Of a DNA stretch of 64,000 nucleotides, positions 30,893 through 39,494 are shown one piece after another. Each line of letters opens with the position of its first letter. The stretch's first letter is position 1. The notes beneath the pieces were generated by a model that was not told the origin of the DNA, did not search any database, and was given only the letters and a program-made list of their open reading frames with translations. This DNA comes from Kineosporia babensis (GTDB lineage: Bacteria; Actinomycetota; Actinomycetes; Actinomycetales; Kineosporiaceae). The position numbers and the translations under genes are program-made. The DNA lies in assembly GCF_021129305.1 (NCBI RefSeq), contig NZ_JAJOMB010000016.1, forward strand, positions 124,001-188,000, read 5' to 3'.

Positions 30893-31522
30893 TCAGGGGC
30901 GGATGGTCAGGAAGGGCATCCGCTGCTTGGCGAAGTCGATGGCCGGGCCCAGCACCAGGATGGTCAGAATCGTGCCCGGGCCCACCGCCCCGCCCAGCAG
31001 CCAGCCCACCAGCGCGCCCGAGCCCTGCAGCACGCTGTAACTCCAGCGGAACGGCAGGGGCGGATCCCAGGCCAGGGCGGCCGCCTCGGCCGGACCGGCT
31101 CCGGTGTCGCTGCCCAGGTATCCGGCCACCCCGATCGCCAGCACCGGCACGGCCGCCACCAGCAGGACCACGCGAACAGCCAGATGGTCCGGCGCCTCCA
31201 GCACACTCATCAGCGCGGACACCGTGAAGCCGACCACGATCGGCTGGGTGAGGGTGCCCAGCCCGGGCTTCTGCCCGCGCAGCCAGGCCATGATCACGAA
31301 GAACACCCCGACGCAGATGTTGACCACGGCGAAGGGCGCACCCGTGGTCAGAGTGATCCCGCTGATCAGGGTGGAGTAGCCGTCCGAACCCAGAGATGCG
31401 AGCAGGAACAGCGCCACCCCCGCGCCCAGAACGGCACAAGAAACCACCAGATGGACGATTCGGCCCACCGTGATCCGGGGGCGGGTGTTACTGGTCTTGC
31501 TGTTGGTGCTTTTCGGGTCCAC
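30893..31522 (-). CDS. YczE/YitT-like integral membrane protein
   Basis: About 209 residues from GTG 31522, which follows AGTAGGG; the open frame goes on to 31684 but the added part is low-complexity and unlikely. Five to six hydrophobic helices are seen. GITLTTGAPFAVVNICVGVFFV and RGQKPGLGTLTQPIVVGF match the YczE/YyaS/YitT family. In Bacillus YczE affects surfactin production; the general activity is unknown. It is divergent from a TetR gene that may control it. Confidence 0.8.
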   Translation of the reverse strand: MDPKSTNSKTSNTRPRITVGRIVHLVVSCAVLGAGVALFLLASLGSDGYSTLISGITLTTGAPFAVVNICVGVFFVIMAWLRGQKPGLGTLTQPIVVGFTVSALMSVLEAPDHLAVRVVLLVAAVPVLAIGVAGYLGSDTGAGPAEAAALAWDPPLPFRWSYSVLQGSGALVGWLLGGAVGPGTILTILVLGPAIDFAKQRMPFLTIRP

Positions 31523-31733
31523 TGCGGCAACCCTACTGGTGAGCTGCGGCCCGGATTGACGCCCTCCGGAGCAGTACGCCCGGTCACCGTCGTCCCTGCA
31601 CTCGTCCGCCGCACCGGCGGCCTCCGACTCCGGCGTGCTGCGCCGGGCTGCGGCCACAACCTCATCCCTGACCTCAAGGGCCATGGAGGATCGGCGCCCA
31701 TGACACTAGGCTGCCCGTCTCGAGGAGGTCGGT

Positions 31734-32390
31734 TTGCAGTCACCACCATCTACCACCGACAGTGGTCGGGCCCCTCTCCCGCGTCACCAGCGCGCGGTTC
31801 GGGAACGGGCCCGCAAGCTCACCCCGGAACGTGAGGCGGCCGTGCTGGACGCTGCCCTGGCGGTCCTCGGCCGGGCCGGCTTCGACGGCTTCACTCTCGC
31901 CGCGGTCTGTGCGGCGTCCGGAGCCAGTTCCAAGACCGTGCTGCGCCGCTGGCCCGACCTGACCACTCTGACCGCGGCCGTCCTGATCCACGCCGTCGAT
32001 CGTGAACTCCAGCGCCCGATCGCCGTGATCGAGGCCGGAGACCTGCGTTCCGACCTGGTCGAGAATCTCCAGGCGCACGCCCGATCGGAACGCGCCGGCC
32101 CCCGACTGGTCGAAGGCCTGCTCCGGGCGGCCCGGACGACGGGAGATCTCGGAGAGCGCGCGCAGGCGGTTCTCGCCGGGCACGAGACGGCCCGCTGCCG
32201 GGAGATCCTCTCGGCAGCAGTGGACCGCGGTGAGCTCAGGACGGCTGCCTCGGCCGAAGCGGTCGCCGAGCTGAGCCGTTCGTTCCTGCTCCACGAGATC
32301 CTGACCAAAGGCACCCGCCCCACCCCGCAGCACATCGTGGCGTTCGTCGACACGGTGATCCTGCCTGTCCTGAGATCAAACGCCGCCTGA
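31734..32390 (+). CDS. TetR/AcrR family regulator
   Basis: A 218-residue regulator starting at TTG 31734, which has a strong GAGGAGG at 7-13 bases upstream. HTH: FTLAAVCAASGASSKTVLRRWPD, with preceding EREAAVLDAALAVLGRAGFDG. The C-terminal half has the TetR_C_16-like helices (SDLVENLQAHA, GLLRAARTTGDLG). Divergent from the YczE-like gene. Effector unknown. Confidence 0.87.
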   Translation: MQSPPSTTDSGRAPLPRHQRAVRERARKLTPEREAAVLDAALAVLGRAGFDGFTLAAVCAASGASSKTVLRRWPDLTTLTAAVLIHAVDRELQRPIAVIEAGDLRSDLVENLQAHARSERAGPRLVEGLLRAARTTGDLGERAQAVLAGHETARCREILSAAVDRGELRTAASAEAVAELSRSFLLHEILTKGTRPTPQHIVAFVDTVILPVLRSNAA

Positions 32391-32430
32391 GCGTGCTCTT
32401 GGCCGACAGTCCCGGGAATGTCCCTTGCCA

Positions 32431-33729
32431 TCAGGGAAGACGCAGAACCCAGGTGTCATTCGTCAAAGTGCCGCGGTAGGACTTGAAGGAGGCTCCGCCG
32501 AAAGTGATCACCTGATCATCGATGATGATGGCAGCCGCATCCTGGGTCGGGAAACCCTCAGGCGGTTGAGGTATCGAGGTCCAGACCCGCGAAGCGACAT
32601 CCAGGATCTGACCGCTGTCCAGAATTTTCCCCGATCCAGCGGCCTCGAGTTGCGGATGGACGCGGGCCAGCCCGGATGGCCGGTTCATGTCCGGCACGCG
32701 CTTCCAGGCTTTGGTCACCGGGTCGAGAATTCCCCCGGTTGCGCTGACCGAGCCGTCCTGATCGACCGTTTGCGTAGAGGGGTTGACGATTCGGCCGCCT
32801 TCCCACCACCAGGTCGGCTCGGAGTCGACGATGCCGGACGTCGCCACCCGTTCCCAGGTCTTGGTTTTCGCCTTCCACTGCGCCGCGCCCCAGGGGGCCC
32901 AGCCCTGATCGTCGTGCCCGTAAGGCCCGACGGCCAGGAGCACGAGGTCCCCGGTATCGGTGGCCAGAAGGTTGCGGTCCTGGGACGGGGCCAGAGGGTC
33001 ACGCGGGAGAGACGACCACGTTCGGGAAGCGATGTCGTAGAACTGGTCTGCCGTCCAGGACTTGGCGTGTGCCCCGGCATAGGCGACCAGGCGATCCGTA
33101 CCGACCGCTCGGACGGTGTCCACCGAGTGCGGCGGAGCCGGCAGCCGGGCCCACCGATCCTGAGAGAGTGAATACTCCCAAAGCTGCGGTTCGCCAACGG
33201 GCCGGGGCCGGGTGAGCACATAGATCGTGGTGCCGGAGGACGCGGCCGAGATGTTGGCCATCCCGATCGGCGCCCGGGCGATGCTGCGCCAGGTATCGCG
33301 ATCAGGCTCGTACACGGCTCCGTCCTTGAGCCCATCGCCCTGAGGCGCCACACACCCAGCGCTCGGCGGGCACGGGTCGGCGGCGCTACCGCCCAAGACC
33401 ACGACCACGTCTCCCACTTGCACCAGCGTGGGGTTGCTCCGAGGAGACAAAGGTGACCGAGCCGCCCGCTCCCACACCAGCGTCCGTTGTGCAGTGGTCG
33501 GTTGATCCTCCGGCTCCGGAGCAAAGACCTGGATCGAAACCACGGTCGCTACCGCTGCCACCACCACGACGATGACCGCGACCCCCGCCCGTCGCAACCG
33601 TCGGCGTCGACGGCCCCGCCGCACAGCATCCCGCACGATCGGCTCCGGGACGTCCTGAGCCTCCAAAGGGTCAGAAGCCAGTGCCCGACGAAGGAGGATT
33701 TCGGTCTGATGGTCTTTGCGTTCGGTCAT
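32431..33729 (-). CDS. Kelch-like beta-propeller protein with one membrane anchor
   Basis: A 432-residue protein; GGGAGG precedes ATG 33729. The N terminus is cytoplasmic and strongly basic (RRGRRRRRLRRAG), then a single hydrophobic helix VAVIVVVVAAVATVVSIQVF (about residues 48-68). The outside part has several kelch-like repeats, e.g. DTWRSIARAPIG, LWEYSLSQDRWARLPAPP, TWSSLPRDP, and TWERVATSG, fitting a surface beta-propeller. The arrangement is common next to ECF sigma factors in actinobacteria, but none is nearby. Role unknown. Confidence 0.85.
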   Translation of the reverse strand: MTERKDHQTEILLRRALASDPLEAQDVPEPIVRDAVRRGRRRRRLRRAGVAVIVVVVAAVATVVSIQVFAPEPEDQPTTAQRTLVWERAARSPLSPRSNPTLVQVGDVVVVLGGSAADPCPPSAGCVAPQGDGLKDGAVYEPDRDTWRSIARAPIGMANISAASSGTTIYVLTRPRPVGEPQLWEYSLSQDRWARLPAPPHSVDTVRAVGTDRLVAYAGAHAKSWTADQFYDIASRTWSSLPRDPLAPSQDRNLLATDTGDLVLLAVGPYGHDDQGWAPWGAAQWKAKTKTWERVATSGIVDSEPTWWWEGGRIVNPSTQTVDQDGSVSATGGILDPVTKAWKRVPDMNRPSGLARVHPQLEAAGSGKILDSGQILDVASRVWTSIPQPPEGFPTQDAAAIIIDDQVITFGGASFKSYRGTLTNDTWVLRLP

Positions 33730-34120
33730 TTCAGCCTCCCTGACTTTCGTCGGCCGGGAGTGACCTCTCGACAGTCCGTACGTCCTGGCCCTTGCGTATG
33801 TTGCAGGCCGGATGAACGTTTTTCGGGGATCTCAGGACGGGTGACGACGGTGATTCCCGATGGAATGCACCAATCCGGGCGACGTGGATCCGGAGTCGAG
33901 CAATGGACGGGGTGCTCGCCTTGAGCGGTCACCTACAGCTGGGCGGCCGGAGAGTTCCAGGGCGCAAGATCAAGCTAGGGATAGCGTAGGGCCATGGCGG
34001 CCAGGGTTTCGGGTGTCCAGTAGGACACGCTCACGGTGATCTCCAGCGGCCCCGAGCGCATGTGTAGCGCTCGCGGTGGGATCGGTGCCGTCTTCAAAGT
34101 CGTCGGCGGAGGGGAACCGT
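33730..34120. other. 391-base stretch without a supported gene
   Basis: Contains the ribosome site of the kelch gene at its left end and a hairpin at its right end. Short frames on both strands here have poor codon bias and no ribosome site. I see no RNA gene or repeat. Confidence 0.6.
34053..34073. terminator. Hairpin downstream of XRE/MmyB gene
   Basis: CGAGCGC (34053-34059) and GCGCTCG (34067-34073) form a 7-bp stem with a 7-base loop, 47 bases beyond the minus-strand stop at 34121. Confidence 0.5.
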
Positions 34121-34978
34121 TCAGCCGAGGTCGGAGGCGTCCATCCGCTGGGTGCCGATCACGCCCAGCAGCTTGAGGGTTTCGAGCTCGGGGGTACCCG
34201 GACCGGCGGTGTAGAGCACGACGTGCTGGTCGCGTTCGGGCACGGCGAGCACGTCGCAGCGCAGTTCCAGGCGGCCGACCGCGGGGTGGACGAACGTCTT
34301 CAGGTGGTTGGGCACGCCCACGACCTCTGCGGCCTGCCAGTGCTGGGCGAACTCTGGACTGCGACGGCGGAGGTCCTGGATCAGGTGCTGAGTGGCCTGG
34401 TCCTGGGGGTAGCGGGCCACGGTGGTGCGCAGCCGGCCGGCGGCGTGGCTGGCGAAGTGGTTGTCGTGCAGGATGTTTGCACCGTTCAGGCGATCTCGAA
34501 CCTCCGGCAGGAAGTAGTAGCGCAGGAGGTTGCGCTCGCCCGTCGGCAGTGCGGTGAAGTCACCCAGCACCGCGGCGGCGAGGTGGTTCCAGGCCAGCAC
34601 GTCATACTTCGCGTCGTGCACCACGGCCACGGTGTCGGGCAGACGCTCGATCAGGTCGTGGATGTGGTCGGGCACGTCGGCGGGTGGGCCGGGCGGCACG
34701 CTGAACGCTTCTCCGGCCAGGGCGTAGGCGTGACGGCGCTGCTGATCGTCCAGACGCAGAGCGCGGGCGAGGGCGGCGAGCACCTGGCGCGAGGGCATCG
34801 AGCCGCGGCCCTGCTCCAGCCGGGTGTAGTGCTGGGTCGAGATGTGGGCCAGCCCGGCAACCTCTTCGCGGCGCAGTCCGGGCGTGCGGCGCGGGCCGGT
34901 CGCCGGCAGGCCCGCATCTTCCGGGGTCAGGCGTTCGCGGTGCAGGCGCAGGAACGCGCCGAGTTCTCTGTGGTCCAC
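34121..34978 (-). CDS. XRE family regulator with MmyB-like ligand domain
   Basis: A 285-residue regulator. HTH: GLRREEVAGLAHISTQHYTRLE near residues 33-55. The remaining part is the MmyB-like domain with VLAWNHLAAAVLGDF, NLLRYYFL and VGRLELRCDVLAVP. It is divergent from an SDR oxidoreductase, and members of this family very often regulate a divergent SDR gene. The gap (34979-35065) contains the 8-bp palindrome GCCTAGGC, a possible operator core. Confidence 0.92.
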   Translation of the reverse strand: MDHRELGAFLRLHRERLTPEDAGLPATGPRRTPGLRREEVAGLAHISTQHYTRLEQGRGSMPSRQVLAALARALRLDDQQRRHAYALAGEAFSVPPGPPADVPDHIHDLIERLPDTVAVVHDAKYDVLAWNHLAAAVLGDFTALPTGERNLLRYYFLPEVRDRLNGANILHDNHFASHAAGRLRTTVARYPQDQATQHLIQDLRRRSPEFAQHWQAAEVVGVPNHLKTFVHPAVGRLELRCDVLAVPERDQHVVLYTAGPGTPELETLKLLGVIGTQRMDASDLG

Positions 34979-35065
34979 GTCTTCAATGATGAACGCTGAA
35001 AGGTCCGGTGTGAGGGGTACAGCCTAGGCCTGCCTGTTCCTCACCGGGCTGCGCAGGATTCAGAC

Positions 35066-35815
35066 ATGAGCACATTGCTGGACGGAAAGATCGCCCTGGT
35101 CACCGGGGCGAGCAGGGGTATCGGCGCGGCGGCCGCCCGGTTGTTCGCCACCGAGGGGGCCACCGTGGTCCTGAGCGGACGAGACGAAGCCGCGCTGAAA
35201 GACGTCACCCATTCGATCGGTTCGCAGGCTTCGTACGTGGTGGCGGACATGGCCGAAGTGCCGGACATCGAGCGCCTGGTGGCCACGGTTCTGCAGCGGC
35301 ACGGCCGGCTGGACGCGGCGTTCAACAACGCCGGAATGGGTGAGCCGCCCGCGAACGTCGCCGACACCACCGAGGAGGTCTTCGACCGGGTCACGCGGGT
35401 CAACTACAAGGCCGTCTACTTCGCGGTCGCCGCCGAGGTGCGCGCCATGCGGGCCAGTGGCGGCGGGACGATCGTGAACACCAGCAGCATCGGCAGTCTG
35501 CTGGCCAATCCGGCCCTGCCTGCGTACGGCGGGGCCAAGCGGGCGGTGAACAGCCTGACCGCCAGCGCCGCCGTGCAGTACGCGGCCGAGGGCATCCGGA
35601 TCAACGCGATCGCGCCCGGGCTGACGATGACCCAGATGATCGAGGACTGGGAGAAGGCCACGCCCGGGATCATCGAGCACGGTACGGCGGCCATCCCGCT
35701 GGGACGTCCGGCCCGGCCCGAGGAGATGGCTGAGGCCGCCGCCTGGCTGCTGAGTGACCGGTCCTCCTTCGTCACCGGCGTGGTGCTGCCGGTAACCGGT
35801 GGACAGTCCCTCTGA
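35066..35815 (+). CDS. SDR family NAD(P)-dependent oxidoreductase
   Basis: A 249-residue classical short-chain dehydrogenase. The cofactor motif TGASRGIG, the NNAG motif (AAFNNAGMG), the catalytic Ser in VNTSSIGS and YGGAK (YxxxK) are all present. GLTMTQM is the usual C-terminal segment. It likely reduces or oxidises a ketone/alcohol. It is divergent from, and probably controlled by, the XRE/MmyB regulator. Confidence 0.95.
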   Translation: MSTLLDGKIALVTGASRGIGAAAARLFATEGATVVLSGRDEAALKDVTHSIGSQASYVVADMAEVPDIERLVATVLQRHGRLDAAFNNAGMGEPPANVADTTEEVFDRVTRVNYKAVYFAVAAEVRAMRASGGGTIVNTSSIGSLLANPALPAYGGAKRAVNSLTASAAVQYAAEGIRINAIAPGLTMTQMIEDWEKATPGIIEHGTAAIPLGRPARPEEMAEAAAWLLSDRSSFVTGVVLPVTGGQSL

Positions 35816-35858
35816 CACTCGGCTGGACGGCGTTGGCGGATTTCCGCACCGGCTCAGA

Positions 35859-36863
35859 TCAGTCCCGGTCGAACAGCATGATCGTGCCGGTCTGGCCCCG
35901 CACGATCTGCCGGAAGAACCTGGTGACCTGACGGTAGGCGTCGTCCACCTGGATGGTCCGTTCTACGCCCCGCCGGGTGTGCACGAAGACGTGGGCGCGG
36001 CGGGGAAGGATCGGCCGGGGCAAGCCGCAGACCAGTTCCGCGTAGCGCTCGAATCCCTGCGGCCCGGTGCGGGGCATCCAGCGAGCGCAGTCCTTGAACA
36101 GGTCGGACAAGACCGGGCTCAGGCCCGCCCGGTGGCCCACCGTCTCGACGAAGACGGCCCAGACCGCCTCGTCGATCACGCCGGCCCAGGTCATGCCCGA
36201 GCTGCGCAGGTGGACCACCCGGTCCCAGTAGCGGCTCTGCCGGGGAACTTGCTGCAGATCGCTGTTGGCCCGCACCCAGACGTCCCCCCAGGCATCGGCA
36301 AACTCCAGGCACAGGAACCGCACCGAGCCCCCGGCCTGGCCGGCCGGAACTCTTCGGCGGCCGTCGACGACCGCGGTGCGGACCGGGGCGTCCAGGACGA
36401 AGTTCAGCCTGCTCTCGGGGGCCAGGACCGAGAACTGCGAGGACTGCTCGAAGTGCACGTCCCAGCCTTGGGCCGGGACGAGGTGGAGCTGCCAGGCGTA
36501 GATCGGGACGCGCCCGGCGTTGGCCAGGACGATCTCGTAGTCGTCGGTATCCGGTTTCCCGTACTCGACCCAGGACGAGATCTTCAGAGCTTCGGTCCGC
36601 CGCTCCAGCGACGTGTTCTCTTTCCCGGTGGCGACGAACTGCCGGGACGCGACGACGACCGCCAGAAAGGTCCCTACCCCGGAAACCCACTCCCCCAGAG
36701 AGCCCGCCTCGACCCCCGAAGGCAACACCGCGACCAAACCAACGGTGACCGCTATTGCCACGGCCCAGCGTCCCCAATTACTGAACGGAAGCCGCCAATG
36801 CCGCGTCACCGTCCACGGCGGCGGTTCTTCCGGTTCGGCTTCCTCATTGCTGCCGCTGGTCAT
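35859..36863 (-). CDS. Membrane-anchored hypothetical protein
   Basis: About 334 residues from ATG 36863 (GGTGG upstream); the open frame reaches 36965. Two hydrophobic helices lie near residues 30-65 (WAVAIAVTVGLVAVLPSG and VSGVGTFLAVVVASRQFV), followed by a short basic/acidic linker and a soluble domain. That domain has VLANAGRVPIYAWQLHLVPA, suggesting a beta-sandwich near the membrane, and ends in QTGTIMLFDRD. I do not recognise a family for the whole. The gene lies convergent with the SDR gene. Confidence 0.7.
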   Translation of the reverse strand: MTSGSNEEAEPEEPPPWTVTRHWRLPFSNWGRWAVAIAVTVGLVAVLPSGVEAGSLGEWVSGVGTFLAVVVASRQFVATGKENTSLERRTEALKISSWVEYGKPDTDDYEIVLANAGRVPIYAWQLHLVPAQGWDVHFEQSSQFSVLAPESRLNFVLDAPVRTAVVDGRRRVPAGQAGGSVRFLCLEFADAWGDVWVRANSDLQQVPRQSRYWDRVVHLRSSGMTWAGVIDEAVWAVFVETVGHRAGLSPVLSDLFKDCARWMPRTGPQGFERYAELVCGLPRPILPRRAHVFVHTRRGVERTIQVDDAYRQVTRFFRQIVRGQTGTIMLFDRD

Positions 36864-36997
36864 TTCTGCCACCAGGCCCCCGCCTCTGAAGTTCCGAGCT
36901 CCCAGTGTGCTCAGAGACGGATCAATGCTTGGGGGTTTTCGGGAATCCCGGCCCAGCGGCGGCAACCGAGGTGTTCATCGGAAGCCGCCGCCGGGCT

Positions 36998-37930
36998 TCA
37001 GGCCGGCAGGATGATGACCTTGCCGGCGATGCGTCCGGCCGCAGCCTCGGTGTGCAGGGCAGGCAGTTCGGTCAGCGGGATCCGGCGGGTGACCTCGACC
37101 GTCAGCGCCTGCTCATCGACCAGGGACACCAGCTCGGCCAGGCGCTCGTGGTTGGGCCGGACGAACACGGTGGCTGCGCTGACGCCGCGGGCCTCGTCAC
37201 TTGGGGTGGCCATGAACGCGGTGGTGCTGACCACCTTGCCGCCGTCGCGGACCAGGGCCACGAACGCGGTGAACTGCTCGGGGGTGATCGGGGCGAGGTT
37301 GAGCAGCACGTCGACCGGTTCCGTAACCGCATTGAGGACGTCGGTGGTGGTGTAGTCGATGATGTCGTCGGCTCCGGCGGCCCGGACTGCGTTGACGCTG
37401 CGAGCGGTGGCGGTGGCCACGACGTGCACGCCGGCCCGCTTGGCCAGGGCGATGGCGTACTTGCCGACCACGCCGCCGGCGCCATTGATGAACACCCGCT
37501 GTCCGGCCTTCAGATCACCGTCGTCGAAGAGGGCCTGCCAGGCCGTCAACGCCACCGACGGCAGAGCTGCCGCGTCGGCCAGCGGGATCTTGGTCGGGGC
37601 CGTGACCAGCCGGTCGGCCGGGGTGATCAGGTATTCCGCGGCGCCACCGTCACGCTCCATCGGCAGGAAACCAATCACCTCCTCGCCCACCTGCAGGCCG
37701 TCCACGCCTTCGCCGAGCGCGTCGACCGTGCCGGAGACGTCGTAGCCGGGCACGTGCGGCAGGACGACCGGGATCGGCAGGAAGCCGGCGCGCATTCCGT
37801 TGTCCGCCGCGTTGAATGCCGAAGCCGCCACGCGCAGCCGAACCTGCCCGGCGCCGGGGGTGGGCTGCTCGATGTCCTCGTAACGCAGGACCTCGGGACC
37901 GCCGACCTCGTGGAAACGCACTGCCTTCAT
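36998..37930 (-). CDS. NADP-dependent quinone oxidoreductase (MDR superfamily)
   Basis: A 310-residue medium-chain reductase without the structural zinc loop. MKAVRFHEVGGPEVLRYEDI is the characteristic start, PGYDVSGTVDALGEGV follows, and the Rossmann motif is INGAGGVVGKYAIALAK. C-terminal AAAGRIAGKVIILPA completes the fold. It would reduce quinones or enones with NADPH. A monocistronic gene; the start is 73 bases from the MFS stop of the next operon. Confidence 0.93.
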   Translation of the reverse strand: MKAVRFHEVGGPEVLRYEDIEQPTPGAGQVRLRVAASAFNAADNGMRAGFLPIPVVLPHVPGYDVSGTVDALGEGVDGLQVGEEVIGFLPMERDGGAAEYLITPADRLVTAPTKIPLADAAALPSVALTAWQALFDDGDLKAGQRVFINGAGGVVGKYAIALAKRAGVHVVATATARSVNAVRAAGADDIIDYTTTDVLNAVTEPVDVLLNLAPITPEQFTAFVALVRDGGKVVSTTAFMATPSDEARGVSAATVFVRPNHERLAELVSLVDEQALTVEVTRRIPLTELPALHTEAAAGRIAGKVIILPA

Positions 37931-38003
37931 CGCTGAACCCTGCTCTCGTTCGTGTTTCCACCGGTTGTGGAGACGTCAACCAACTTCGCAGGTTGCGCAG
38001 CGA

Positions 38004-39494
38004 TCATCCTGGGCCGGATTGGCCCACCTTGCCGACCGGCCCGGAAGGGGCCCGGCTGAGCGCGGCTCGCCGGGGGATGGCCAGGCCGGCCAGGGCGGAG
38101 ACCAGCCCAGCCACGGCGCAGATCCAGAAGCCGCTGGTGAAACCGCCCGGACCTGGTGCCCCGTTCGAGAACGATGCGGCCAGGGCAGTGGCCACCAGGG
38201 CCGTGCCGAGACTGCCGCCGAGCGATCGGGCCAGCGTGTTCACCCCGGTCGCGATGCCGATCCGGTCGGGGCTGACGTGCTCGACGGTGGCGTTGGCCAG
38301 GGCCGCGAACGCCAGCCCCATCCCCGTGCCCAGGCCGAAGCTGCAGGCCAGCAGGTGCCAGTGCTGGGAGTGCACGACCGCCGGCAGGGCCATCGAGACG
38401 GCCACGACCACGGCTCCCAGAACGATCGGCAGCCGGTTGCCGTAGCGGCGGCTGATCCGGCCGGAAAGTGGGCCGCACAGCAGCGAGGTCACGGCCGAGG
38501 GCAGCAGGAAAAGTCCGGCCACGGTGACGGATTCGCCGAATCCGGTCGGGGTGGGCGCGGTCAGCAGCTGCGGGATGAGCAAGAAGCTGCCGAACAGCGA
38601 GAAGCCGATGCACAGGGCCGACAGGTTGGTCGCCCACACGGCCCGCTGCCTGAGCACCCGTGGGTCGATCAGGGGGTGGGGCGCGCGGGTCTCGCTCAGC
38701 CACCAGACCATGCACAACGCTCCGGCGAGGGCCAGCAGGGTCAGGACGCGTGCGCTGGTCCAGCCCCACGTCCCGGCCCGGCTCAGCCCCACCAGGAGGC
38801 AGACGAGCCATCCGGTCAGGAGGATCGGCGGCAGGGGGGAGATCGCGCCGCGGGCCCGGGTTCGTGAGGTAGGTAGCCAGTACCAGGCACCGGCCAGGAC
38901 CAGCAGAGTGAGGAGGGCCGGAATCCAGAAGAGCCAGCGCCAGCCAAGAGTCTGGATGATCGGCCCGGCCAGCACGATGCCGATACCACCCCCGACGCCC
39001 AACGTCCCGGACAGCAGGCCGATACCCGGCGCCACCCGCTCGGGCGGAAGCTCGTCGCGGACAATGCCGAACGACAGCGGGTACAGGGATCCGGCCGCCC
39101 CCTGGATGATGCGCCCCGCGATCAGCACCCCCATGTTCGGCGCGGCGGCCGCCACCACGCCCCCGGCCGCCAGGAGGAACAGCACGGCCAGCAGGAGGTT
39201 ACGCCGTCCGTAGAGGTCGCCCAGCCGACCGGCCAGCGGGGTGGCGACGGCGGCCGACAGCAGGTACCCGGTCAGGACCCAGCTGGCGATCGCGGGGTCG
39301 GCGCCGAGGTCGGCCCCCATGGTTCCCAGGGCCGGGTTGACCAGTGACTGCAGCACCGAGAAGTTTCCGGCGCCCAGGGCCAGCAAGGACAAGAGCAGAA
39401 CTGGGGACGGGCCTGGGCGCCCGGGTGGGCGGGTCGCCTCGACCGGTGGGTCACCGGGGATCAGGGACGATTCACCGGCCGAGGCGTTGTTCAT
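38004..39494 (-). CDS. MFS transporter, DHA2 family (last gene of amidohydrolase operon)
   Basis: A 496-residue transporter with about 14 hydrophobic segments; LAGRLGDLYGRRNLL is motif A and GRIIQGAAGSLYPLSFG the DHA2-like motif. Its ATG overlaps the stop of the dihydroorotase-like gene (ATGA). It closes the eight-gene operon that starts at 47125. It could export the product or protect against a toxic substrate of the pathway; direction is not certain. Confidence 0.92.
   Translation of the reverse strand: MNNASAGESSLIPGDPPVEATRPPGRPGPSPVLLLSLLALGAGNFSVLQSLVNPALGTMGADLGADPAIASWVLTGYLLSAAVATPLAGRLGDLYGRRNLLLAVLFLLAAGGVVAAAAPNMGVLIAGRIIQGAAGSLYPLSFGIVRDELPPERVAPGIGLLSGTLGVGGGIGIVLAGPIIQTLGWRWLFWIPALLTLLVLAGAWYWLPTSRTRARGAISPLPPILLTGWLVCLLVGLSRAGTWGWTSARVLTLLALAGALCMVWWLSETRAPHPLIDPRVLRQRAVWATNLSALCIGFSLFGSFLLIPQLLTAPTPTGFGESVTVAGLFLLPSAVTSLLCGPLSGRISRRYGNRLPIVLGAVVVAVSMALPAVVHSQHWHLLACSFGLGTGMGLAFAALANATVEHVSPDRIGIATGVNTLARSLGGSLGTALVATALAASFSNGAPGPGGFTSGFWICAVAGLVSALAGLAIPRRAALSRAPSGPVGKVGQSGPG

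Noticed and set aside
33730-34120. Short frames on both strands, including one rich in Cys and Pro
   Set aside because: No ribosome site, poor third-position GC bias, no similarity recognised.
36957-36982. GC-rich inverted repeat downstream of the quinone reductase
   Set aside because: Loop of about 20 bases and simple GGC repeats make chance likely.
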